Assembly: GCA_000442125.1 (NCBI GenBank)
Contig: KE546966.1
Location: 582,969-646,968, forward strand
Direction of reading: 5' to 3'
Source: Opeltia flavorubescens
Lineage: Eukaryota > Ascomycota > Lecanoromycetes > Teloschistales > Teloschistaceae
DNA length: 64,000 nt
Of this stretch, positions 9,654-20,386 are shown in pieces. Under the pieces are notes generated by a model, which saw only the letters and a list, made by a program, of their open reading frames with translations, made no database searches and was not told where the DNA came from. How positions within the stretch are numbered: position 1 is the first letter of the stretch; every line of letters starts with the position of its first letter. Position numbers and translations under genes: made by a program.

Positions 9654-12528
9654 ATGCCACGATCGAAGCCCTTCGCTAAGAGTAGCGGAGGTAAACGTAA
9701 AGATCGGAGTTCCGACGCGTCAATTACTAGACCTCAGCTTCCCAGGGATCAGAAAAGCCTGGCAGCCTCCTTCAAGTCATCAATTCCCAAGCAGACCTCC
9801 AGCAACGTCGTGACAAATCCTTCCAGCAAACGAACAAAGCTTGATCATTCATCAAACTCTCATCCGACGAGCACTATCACTCTCAGCAACATGTACGACT
9901 TCTCGAAACCAAACCATATCGATCTTACCAACGGCAATGCACCAGCTATGATGACTACGGTGCAAAAGAAACCTATTGGTATAGCTAGACCGTCAGATAC
10001 TGGGGCCGACACTGCGCCGAAGAAGTTGGTCGTCAAGAACCTTAGAAAAACCCCAAGATCTGACCCAGAAAAGTACTTCAACGACATTTGGGCTAAGCTT
10101 GATTCCGCCCTAGCAGCTATTCTTGGAAATGAGCAAGTCTCTTCCTCTAACGAAGAGCTCTACCGAGGGTCAGAAAACCTGTGCCGTCAAGGCCGAGCAG
10201 CACCACTGTTTAAGACATTGTGTGAAAAGTGCAAGCAGGGCATCACGAATCAGTTCCAGAGGCCTCTAGTCTCGCAAGTTTCAAATCTGGATGATGTTGG
10301 GGCCCTGCACGCAGTCATAAATGCTTGGGATGCTTGGAATATGCGACTGGTACGAGCTCGCTGCCCCGGTGCCTTGGTGGTGTATTTCGCTGATATCACC
10401 AGAAAACTATCCGATCAATATTCTTTTTCCTCGATCGATCTTACCTCCTTCACTCTTCGTCACTACCCTCCATCCAAGAGATGGGCACGACAGAATTCCG
10501 TATCCAGGTTTTTTCCCACCATGCCCTGAAATCGAGAATATTGAGTGGAGCCTGTCAATTAGTGGCTGCGGACCGGCAAACCGATCACACCGAACAGAGC
10601 AGTGACCTTCTAGCTAAAGCTATCAAGATGTTTCATTCGTTGTGTGTCTATACCTCGGACTTCGAGCCGGAGCTATTAGGGCGCTCCAGCTCCTATTTCG
10701 CTTCTTGGTCCGACGAGAAGGCACAGACCCTGGATTTATCTCACTATATTGGCGAGAGCCAAGCCCTCATAGACCGAGAGTTGCAGCGCTGTGATACCTT
10801 AGGATTGGACTCAACCACTAGGAAATCGCTCGAAAATTTCCTCGAAGATCTTCTGATCGATCAGCACGACCGACAGGAACTACTCCTCAGCACGACGGGT
10901 ATTACAGAATTGCTCCAAGCAGATGCTTTCGATGCCTTGAAACAGCTGTTCAACCTACTCCAGCGTAGGAGATTGTGTGAAAAGTTGCGAATTCCCTTTG
11001 ATACTTATATCGGGGATCATGGATCCGAGATTGTATTCGACGAGGCTCGCGAGCAAGAGATGGTCGTTCGACTTCTGAACTTCAAGAAGAAACTGGATAC
11101 AGTTTGGGAATATTCCTTTTCTCTACATGAAGGCCTCGGCCATACCCTACGTGAAGCATTCGAGGCTTTCATCAACAAGTCAAAACGTAGCAACATGACA
11201 TGGGGAACAGACAACCCTAAGCCGGGAGAGATGATTGCAAAGCATGTGGACATGGTACTGAAGGGAGGCCTTAAAGCTATATCTGCCGCGACAGTCGGTG
11301 GGAAACCGGATTCCAAGGAGGATGCTGACGCTTCGAGCGAGGACGAAGACATCGAAATCAATCGGCAATTGGATCAAGTCCTTGAGCTTTTCCGGTTTGT
11401 ACATGGGAAAGCTGTGTTTGAAGCTTTCTACAAGCGAGACCTTGCTCGGAGACTGCTCCTCAATCGAAGTGCAAGCGCTGATGCTGAAAAGAGTATGCTC
11501 ACTAGGCTTAAGTCGGGTTCGTGGATATTCTACCCTAAGTATCGTGTGTTTCTGATTTGGTTGCAGAATGTGGAGCTGGGTTCACCCATAATCTCGAACA
11601 AATGTTCAAGGATATGGAACTCGCCCGAGAGGAAGTTTCATCATTCAAGTCTCAACTTGAGGGACGTGGCAGCAGACCAAGCGTCGATCTTAACGTTAGC
11701 GTGCTGTCCTCGTCCGCCTGGCCGTCGTATCCCGATGTTCCTCTAATTGTCCCACGAGAGGTGCAGCAACAGGCTGCTGTGTTTGAACAGCACTATAAAG
11801 TCAAGCATACCGGAAGGAAACTTACGTGGAAGCACTCTCTTGCTCATTGTCAACTGAAAGCGAACCTGCCAAGGGGTAATAAAGAACTCGTTGTCAGCTC
11901 CTACCAAGCTGTTGTACTACTTATCTTCAAAGACAAGTCAGAGAACAAGGAAATTTCATATGAGCACATCCAGGCTGCGACAGGTTTGGGTTTGTGGCCC
12001 GTCTTGAGTTCAATCTCGCAACTGCTAATGCTATTTGAACATAGATGATGTTGAACTCAAGCGGACCTTGCAGTCACTGGCATGTGCTAAATATAGGGTT
12101 CTCAGCAAGACACCAAAAGGTAAAAACGTCGACGACAAGGATACCTTCTCAATCAATACGAACTTTTCGGACCCGAAATACCGTATCAAGATCAATCAAA
12201 TTCAAGCCAAGGAGACCAAGGAAGAGAACAAAGAGACCCATGAGCGTGTTGCAGCTGATCGCAATTATGAGACTCAAGCAGCGATAGTCCGGATAATGAA
12301 ATCTCGTAAGACGATTACGCACGTACGATTGATGGCGGAAGTCATCGACGCTACAAAGAGCCGAGGCGTCCTCGATCCTACTGACATCAAAAAGAACATT
12401 GAAAAGTAAGTCCGCTGATCTTGCTGATGATGATTGGTTCTGACGGCTTCGATAGATTGATTGAGAAAGACTACATGGAGCGTGAAGAGACAGAAGATGG
12501 GCAGAACGCATATCAGTATCTTGCATAG
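9654..12528 (+). CDS. CUL4: Cullin-4, scaffold of CRL4 ubiquitin ligases
   Basis: Five exons: 9654-10349, 10403-11516, 11567-11983, 12045-12405, 12456-12528; 886 aa. All four introns (50-61 nt) join in frame. The ATG at 9654 is the first in frame. Residues 1-130 form a basic, Ser-rich extension with nuclear-localisation-like KRK and KRTK clusters. Cullin repeats follow (for example the WDAWNMRLKTIRSIFFFLDR junction across intron 1 and YLLHSSSLPSI), then the cullin homology domain (RSASADAEKSMLTRLKSECGAGFT across intron 2), then the Nedd8 domain. The neddylation site IVRIMK has its Lys near residue 827, and the protein ends YQYLA, typical of cullins. CUL4 with DDB1 and Rbx1 ubiquitinates replication, repair and heterochromatin factors (family knowledge). 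CUL4 is favoured over CUL1 or CUL3 by the long N-terminus and sequence style. Intron 2 uses a GTTCGT donor. Confidence 0.92.
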
Positions 12529-12914
12529 AGGTTATCTNGAGGGCGATGAGCCTTATGTCTTGCGCATGTGCATATGACTCGATGAATAGAGAGTTAGCAT
12601 TCATTATATCGTAAGCATGTATAAGATGGACGACATGGAAATGACCTTTGTTAGAATTAGCGACATGTACGAAGCTATATGATACTATGTACAAATTCAT
12701 TCAAGTCGGATCTGCGCTCCACTCGAGCATTGCTCGTTGAATTCAGGATTCAAAACACAAAATATTATGCAGTGAAGATAATATTCTCGTCTCTATGATA
12801 TTCACAGTAAGCCGACATCCATCCAACAATCTCAACACATTCAATAACTCCATATACAAACTCCCCAGATACACCAGTACATAATCCATTTCCCCTAAAC
12901 TCCAACCTAAATCC
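12529..12914. other. Convergent 3' intergenic region
   Basis: 386 bp between the 3' ends of CUL4 and the minus-strand 2EXR gene. It has one ambiguous base at 12538 and no other feature. Confidence 0.6.
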
Positions 12915-14323
12915 CTACATCGAATCCTCCCAAGCAACAGCCGACGAGTAATCCCAATCCGCAACCCAAGGCTCCACAGCCACCTTCTCCACCACCTCCT
13001 TCCAAACCGGCTCCCAATCCTGAAAGATATTCGGCGCTCCTCCGGGCCACGCATCCCGAAACTCGGGCCTGATATGGAACCACTCGTGCACCTGCTCCAG
13101 CTTCTCCATCCGCTCGAGGCAGTCCCAATCTCCCGGAACGACCTCCCAGGCGCTCTCCTTTAGCTCATAGGCGGTCATTTGCTGGGTTAGGTTTTCGTTG
13201 ACGGAGGAGGCGTGCTGCGAGACTATTGTGTAGGCTTCGTGTAGGAGTTTGACTTTTTCCGGGAGGGATGGGGTGGTGTCGGAGTTGATGGAGTGGAGTG
13301 CTGCTTGGGCTTTGTATTGCGCGGGGAAGGCGCCGGGGATGGTGAGGTCGAAGGCTGAGATTGCGGTGTGGATGGCTTTTGCGAAGGTTTTGATCTCGGT
13401 GAGGAGGCGGTTGGGTTTGGGTTCTTTATCACGATACATTAGTCTTTTCTCCATTGTCATTAAAATGGAAAAAAAACACGCTCACCTTGATCCTCATCGT
13501 TGCCCTCCACCATCTCCTCGACCCTGCTCGCATACTCCAATTGCACCTTATCTCCTTCCCGCATTTGCATTTTCCCTTCCTCCCAGCCCTTCCACTCCCC
13601 ATCCTCCCATTCGAAAACCTCGAACTCCACGCGCTTAAACTCAACACCACAACTCTCCACCCTCATCTCCCTAACCGGCGCCAGAAGATCCCATCCATCC
13701 TCCCACTCCCCCGCTCTCAACACCTTCCCCCCATCCCCAGCCCCATAGACCCAAATATCCAACTTCTTCAACTCCACCCCCGCATCCACCATCCTGACAC
13801 ACCACCCCCGAAACCAAGTCCTCACATTCATCCACTCCCTCGCCACCCTCTTCTTCCTCTCCCTCTTCACGAATTCCCGTCCTCCACTCCCATACACACG
13901 CGCAGCCCTAACCATATGCACCCTCTCATAAAAATCATCCCCCTTCCCACCCAGTGAAATCTCAACCTCCCATTTACGCATACCCTTCAAAGTCTCCGGC
14001 CTGATAGCCCAGGGTGAAGACTTGGTCACATCCGGGCTTTTGTGATAGTAGGGCCCGCTGGGATTGATTTGGACTTTGTAGGTGAAGGAGTCGTGGAAGA
14101 TGGGGGCGTATTCATGGTAGATGAACTTGTTGACCTGAAGGATGGAGAGGGTGGTGCGGCGGGCGCGTTTCCTTAGACGGTATTGGTTCCAGAATTGGCC
14201 GGGAGCATCGAGGATGAGGTTGTAGATCTGGAGGCGGAGTTCGATGGGGAGAAGGAGAAGGGGAGGAATGACGGGCAAGGAAGGGGAAGGATGGGAGAAA
14301 GATGTTTGGGTAGACATGTTCAT
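12915..14323 (-). CDS. 2EXR/F-box-like domain protein, unknown function
   Basis: Two exons on the minus strand, 14323-13486 and 13423-12915, give 448 aa. The intron 13424-13485 has a GTGAGC donor, an ACTAAT branch site and an AAAG acceptor, joining in phase 1. Residues ~20-40 read LLLPIELRLQIYNLIL, the opening helix of the 2EXR domain found in many fungal proteins of unknown function. The rest includes aromatic, charged segments (WFRGWCVRM; EVFEWEDGEWKGW) and a C-terminal region rich in Trp and Glu. No catalytic motif is visible. Base composition is odd: the coding strand alternates C-rich, G-rich, C-rich, G-rich along the gene, switching once in each exon. Such proteins are often lineage-expanded and fast-evolving (family knowledge). 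Confidence 0.75.
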
Positions 14324-14851
14324 TTAGGTGTATGTGTTTTCGTTCAATCAATGCTGTAGATGAGATGCGGGAAGATATCGGGAAAGATTGAAATTTATAT
14401 GGAGAGGATATCTTCCAAGGAGAAAGAAGATAAATTGATTATTAAGTGGGTGTCGAGAAATGGAGAAGAAAACGGAAAGGGAAAAATAGGTACACTAGTA
14501 AGCGAAGTATTGAGCAGATTTTCATGGAGAGGAGAGGCATACCTATATACTAGCCTACATATGAAATGTTGAGAAGTGGCACTGTCACAATCACGCGTTC
14601 AAAAGAAGAGTTATATGTGATTCGTGTAGTATCCTCCATGACAGTGGCGCTGAATACATGCGTCCAGATTGCGAACCCAAAGAAAGCGCTTATCATTCCC
14701 TTATGTCGTCAACTAAGGCGTATTCAAAATGCTGCCCGGTCGCAATATGCAGGGGTATCATTGAAGGAAACGCCGATTACTAAATGGCAACCATAGGAGA
14801 ACTGACTGGTGACAGTCGAGGTTGGTCGAGGATGAACTTTTCAACTAAATA
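14324..14851. other. Intergenic region
   Basis: 528 bp between the 5' end of the 2EXR gene and the 3' end of the nucleoporin gene. Purine-rich at 14350-14550; no supported gene. Confidence 0.5.
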
Positions 14852-17800
14852 TCATTCTTCGTCGCCTTTTCGGCTCTTGCTGTTCCTCAGACTAGGATCG
14901 ATATTAGTCCCTCGATTCGTGACTTTGAAACAGTCTTCACGTACCTCCAAATATCCGGTCATCGTCATCAGAAGCACGAGCAGCTCGACTAATTCCGCAA
15001 CGTCGATCGCCGGGTTCTCTGCTGCTGCAGCGCCTATGCGTACGTTCCGCTTGAATACAGCAACGATAAGAGGCCGGTTCTCAGAAAGGAAGAGTTTCGC
15101 CTGATCAATAGTCTGCTGGTTTTGAGAGCCTCGACTCATCACTACTGAGGCAATGACACGGACGACCGACAGCAGCAAGTCATAGTATTTTGAAAGAGCA
15201 TCCGCATTATCCATCGCTAAACCAGTCAGTACACAGTCGGAAAGGAAGGATGCTACGACATACAGATGCCAAGGTCTGGGTCGACAGAAAAGAGCCCAGA
15301 GTCTCGCACCATCTGAAAAAGCCCGGCGTTGATTATCTGTGTCGCGCCATGTCGCGTCCGTGATAGAGTCAGGAGCAAAGCAAGTTTACTGTCGTAGTAT
15401 GCAAGCAACAGAGCCATTTCTTTTTGGGAATCAGCAAAGTCTCACACTTGGTAAGCAGAAATTGAGTGGACATACCCTGGGCTTCTGAATTTCGCAATTC
15501 GTTTGGAATATCTCTGATTGCTTCCACCAAGACAACAATGAAGTTGGTTCGAGCTAGTGAATCGACGATGTAATTCGACTTCTCTGTCTGAGCTATAGCA
15601 GCGAGAGCATCGAGGAATAAGACTGCAGAAGCTCTACATGTCCCACTTCCTCCATATGCGTCATCACATATTATACCGATTGTTTTCTTGCCAGAAATGG
15701 CTACGGTATGCGTGATATTCCGCTGCCGAGATGCTGAATTCTCCAATTCAGCAATGCCTGTGAGGTACCGGAAACAGACGTTGTAAAGTACTTCCCTCAG
15801 ACTGATGTCGCCATCTGGTACGTTAATTGCATTTAAACAAATGCGAAAGACATTGAACAGACGGTCATCTGCTGTGTCTGTACCTTTGGACCTGTCCAGT
15901 GTGGGAGATTTGAAGTCCATTTGGAAGAGCAACGATTGCACAAGCCTACCCAGGATAACCGACTCGGGCGAGCCGTTTGCGGCATATCGCTCAAGTTTTG
16001 GTATGACTGTCTGCAATGCTTGCAGTATCAGACCTGCTCGACCATCCCGATCTAAGTCACAATGGCCAATCGCAAGAGCCAACAGGTTTGACCATGCCTT
16101 GAGTGTTTGTAATCTTTTGTTCTCTAATGTTTGAAGAACCTTCTGTGTCTTGTAGAACATCACGTGGGCTTCAGCATCGGCCAGCGCCATCTCTTGATCG
16201 TGAATGTTGTCGAGATAACCGCTTTTGCGTAACTCATTCAATCTCAATGCCAGCAGCTGCTCAACTAGTTGCGGTTGCCCGGCTTCTCCAGTACCATCCT
16301 TCTCGAATTCGAAAGCGGCGCCGAAATCTACGCTGTCGAACAGGGCGGTCACGGGGGAAAGAGCGGGACGAAATAGTTCCACAGCCAAGAAATCCAGTAA
16401 ATCGAAGATCGGGACATTGGGTACTTGAGCTCCGTCAAGTAGCGTCGTCGAGCCGAAGAGTGTGGAGAGTATACGCGCTTTGAGGGTCGGTGCCCCTTCC
16501 ACGGCTACAAGCCGTAGCTCGGAGCTAGCATATTCTAGTAGAAATGATCGTTGGTCGATGTACTGTGCCAGAGCCAGAGCCGAATCACTGTGTAGGAATC
16601 GTTCGTCTCGAAGCACAAGACCGTCGAAGCGGGTTTCTGCGGTGATTACGGACTGACTCAAGAACATGGCGAACAGGAAATCCACCGCTCGCAGTTCGCC
16701 CATTATGAGGACAGATGTCAAAGGAGAAGCTCGAAGAGTGGACAGGATCCGCATTGCTTTCCCCCTGATGCTCGATGACCATGATTCTATGTTGCCTTCG
16801 AGGCCGTCGGGGTACTGAGCAGCCAACTGAACGACGGTGTGAAACAGCGAAGTTCGTTTTGCAAAAGGGCCGTCCGGCTCGACGGTCAGAGTCGCACCAA
16901 CGCATTTAAAACCTAAGAGAGCATGGGCGAGATTTGGACGATCTGGCAAAGAGGACAAAGACCGCCCTAGGAAGTCGAGCACAACAGACTTGATTGTCCA
17001 CCCAGGAGCTGCAGGACCCATTTCCAGTTCCCGCTCATCGTATTGCAGAGCGAGTATGAACGATGTCCTGACCCTTTCCAAGTCATCGTGCTGCTCTAAA
17101 ACGCCGACGAGCCGATTCCCACTTAACTGTTGTCTCGATGGAGTCGGTGAGATATTAAGTCGCTTCGAGCTCGAAAACTTTTCCAACAGCCTAAGGGATG
17201 TTACGGCAAGTTCTTGGTTGCCAATACCACTGTAAAGAGCAAGCTTGGCCACAATGTCAAGATGGATAGCCACACTGTCCTCAAATGAAGCAAGAGTAGG
17301 ATTGAGGACTGGCTGTCGATGCCCAGTTCCTTCGAGCTTGATCAGAGGTCGCACAATTTCCAGATAAGTTGATTGAAGATCCATGACCCGATTCATAATT
17401 TCAATGGACCGCAGCACCATCACAACAAGGGGTGAATCGGGGGGAGCACTTGCCACTTCGTCGATATCTTGGCTTGCTGCGGCAAATAAAGCAGCTACCA
17501 CCCGGTCGTTAAACATCCACTCCATGACCCTGCTGAATGGGTGAAGCCTAGCATACGCTGCAAGCGAAGATGTCTCAATGGCAAAGTCAACAGAAACAGT
17601 GGACCTATTTGCTAAAATGACCAAGTTCTCATTGAATGTGCCTAGACATGTTGTGGCAAGATTCAAGATATTGCTTATTAAGATTCGAGACTGGACTGGA
17701 TCTTCTGCCAATGGGGTACTGGAGGCGAATATCCTGCCAAATACGAAGTCAATGTACGGTTCGATGCCAGACATGCGGTATGCGGCACCGAGTTGTTCGG

Positions 17801-20068
17801 GAAAAGGTAATAGGTCGTGCAGCCCAATCTCGTCGGCACAAGGCGCCGCTAGAGTCTGAAGGAGAGCGATGAAATTGTTCGCTTGATCGAAGGTTTTCGA
17901 TATTGATTCAAATGTGATTTCTTCCATACAAACGATTGGCGTGGCAGACTTCCCAGGCTTCAAGGCCGCGAGTATTGAGGTACTCGGGCTTGAAGCCCAT
18001 TGATCTATAGCATTCCAAACCATCGAGGATACCTCTATTGTCTTGTTGGTAAGTAAAGCGCGTACCATGCCGAGAGCGCAAGCCTGTAAGCGTGGTGGAA
18101 CAGACAAGTCGGCAAGCGTGAGAGTAATATCTAGGACCTGGAATTTTTCGTGGGCCCAGAGCCATGATCTTGCAACTGAACTCTCTCCGCAAACGTGGGT
18201 CATAAGCCTCAAGTAGCATTCTAGCATTAAGGCACTTTCGGGTTCGTCGATATCGCCTGGATTAAGTTTTCCGCCGTAACGCACAGATGGTCGAGTAGAA
18301 GTAGGATTATCACGGATTTTCGTTGCGTACAGCGTCAGCTCGCTAAGTATCTGGCCCCAATTTAATGAGGTTGATCGGCGAATTCTAGCGGTTGAGACGT
18401 TGCCCTCGTCAAGCAAGAATTGATGTGCGGCCGTCGCACATTCCTCCCCTCGCGAAATGGCTCGTAGCATTTCACAAAAAGCGCCGACTCTTGGGGTGGA
18501 TTGTCTTCTTGAAGCCCACTGGAGAAATCCATACAAGTTGCTGTCAGGATCAGCCCAAAATGATTCAGCAGCTTCTATTCGCTTGTCGAAGGCAAAGGCA
18601 ATGATGACAAGAAACCTTTCCAAATGCAAGTCCTGGTCGTACAACGAGTTCCTTGGTGTGGGTTGAACTCCACCGAGGATCTTCTTACGCTGATCATCTT
18701 CATCTGATTGAAATTGTCGAAGTGTGTCGGGCATGTGTGTAATAAAAGCATTGATGAAGGATTCGACTTGTTCCATGAGGATGTCTCGGAGAAAAGAGCT
18801 GATTCCGGCTGCTTCAGCTGAAAGCGGGGGAGCATCTCTTAAGAGAAATTCAGTCAGCCCGCTCCTGACGGGCTCACTCCCATCATCGGGGTAAGTTTGA
18901 GAACAGAGTGTGAGGGTACAATGCAATGCTCCATCCTGGAGGGCCTGGAGGAACGCATCGGACCTCTTATGGGCCTCGACGTCGAGATCAACGTGGCGTG
19001 CTTGAGGTTGCGAAGATTGCTCCACATGCCACCCACTGTACTCAGATAACCACCAGGCCGTAACAGCAGCTTGTAGGTTGCGAAGAAACCATGGAGAAGA
19101 CTCCTTGCCATCCATTATTTTCTTGTTCAGCACCTTTGCTTCTTGAAGATCACCACCATTATCAGGTGAACCATACTGGGATGTAAAGGCTAGAGTCGCG
19201 GGACAAAGGTGGGCTGTGATGTTGTTCCATCGCTCCATCGCAGATAGGTGATCGAGAAGCTTGATGAAATCGTCAACAGAGGTGTAGCCCCCTTTAATTA
19301 AGGATGTCAAGATAGCCCCTAGAGACTCATGTTGCTGAGTCAAGCTTGATTGCTGAAAACGCATGACATCTTCGAACTCAGGAGACGTAGGCTCGCCCAA
19401 AGCCAGAGTGCCCTGATATCGTTCTGCGAGCGCGTGAATCCACTTTTCTATATCCGCCATAGCATTGAGACATTTCCGCGTGTAAAGCGATCCATTGCGG
19501 GCTGGACCATCTTTGATTTCGAGAATATCACTGACCAGATGTATCTGCTCGCGGCGCAGATTTTCTTCGCAATCAGAATCTTCGGCATTCCTCATGAGCA
19601 TGCGGAGCGACTCAAGTAAAAATTGTCTTCTTTCATGGAAAGCAATCACGGCGGAAAGAGTAGGCGATCTGCCAAGAAGCTCCGCATCGTCACGGGCATT
19701 GAGAATAAGTTTTGCGGCTTCGATTTCGTCAAGGTCGATGGCATCCGCAAGCTCTATAGTGCTTTCTTGGAATTCTTGGTTGACGGCGTAGTCACTCTCA
19801 TCGATTTGCAGGGTACCTGGACATTGGGTATAAGACTCAAGACATTTGAAGATACGATGATCGATTATGGAAGCGCAATATTACCTGAGCTGAGCTTCTT
19901 CCTGCTGGCATCACTTTTGGGGGGTTTGTCCAATAACTTTCTGAAAGCCTCCACATGCGACCTGAGCTCATCGCATAGCTTATCAATATTTTGTAGTTGC
20001 CCATCTTCGAGCGCTATAAGATCCTGATGGAGGAACCGTAGGCTATCCAGCTCAGCTGAAGCCTCCAT
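14852..20068 (-). CDS. NUP192: Nucleoporin Nup192 (inner ring of the nuclear pore)
   Basis: Four exons on the minus strand: 20068-19885, 19816-15476, 15419-15264, 15216-14852; 1681 aa, the usual size of fungal Nup192. All three introns (68, 56 and 47 nt) restore the frame at conserved places: SSGTLQIDE, SEAQEMALLLAYYDSKL and DLGISMDNADAL. The protein is an all-helical solenoid with no enzymatic motif. Family hallmarks are the LHQDL N-terminus, the FHERRQFLLESLR segment, and the C-terminal DNADALSKYYDLLLSVVRVI. Nup192/Nup205 forms the inner-ring scaffold that binds Nic96, Nup53 and Nup145N (family knowledge). An in-frame upstream exon could extend the start: an ATG at 20256 could splice through a ~125-nt GTGAGT..TTCCAG intron to reach the ATG at 20068, adding about 20 residues. 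I prefer the downstream ATG because family N-termini start close to it. Head-to-head with Tel1. Confidence 0.9.
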
Positions 20069-20386
20069 TGCTCGATCCCCGAGCGGACTGGAAGAGTTTG
20101 TATACAAATTGTAGCTTTGTGGACAAACGCGCCCAAGCGCCGTACGCGCCTCGATCACGTCTAATTGGTCAAAGTGGCACTACTATTGTAGATTCTGATT
20201 GGCAATACTCACCCCTGCCGTTGCTGAATTCGATGCCTTTTGGCTTCATCACTCATGGCTGGTGACATCCATATGAGCATGCTGACACGGACGTCTCATT
20301 CGTCATGCCAGCACTTCTTGGGTGATTCTGCCTGGCGGATGCTCAGCACTCAATTCCCGTCACTGGTCCCCTGAACTGTGGTCACA
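20069..20386. promoter_or_regulatory. Presumed shared promoter region of NUP192 and TEL1
   Basis: 318 bp separate the two divergent start codons, so both promoters must lie here or overlap the 5' ends. I see no strong TATA box. The possible 5' exon of NUP192 (ATG at 20256) also falls in this span. Inference from geometry only. Confidence 0.4.

Noticed and set aside
12149-12700. 183-codon minus-strand frame over the CUL4 3' end
   Set aside because: Crosses an ambiguous base and conserved CUL4 exons; no supporting motif.
13454-13957. Pro/His/Leu-rich 167-codon plus-strand frame
   Set aside because: Antisense of the G-rich half of the 2EXR gene; an artefact of the skew switch.
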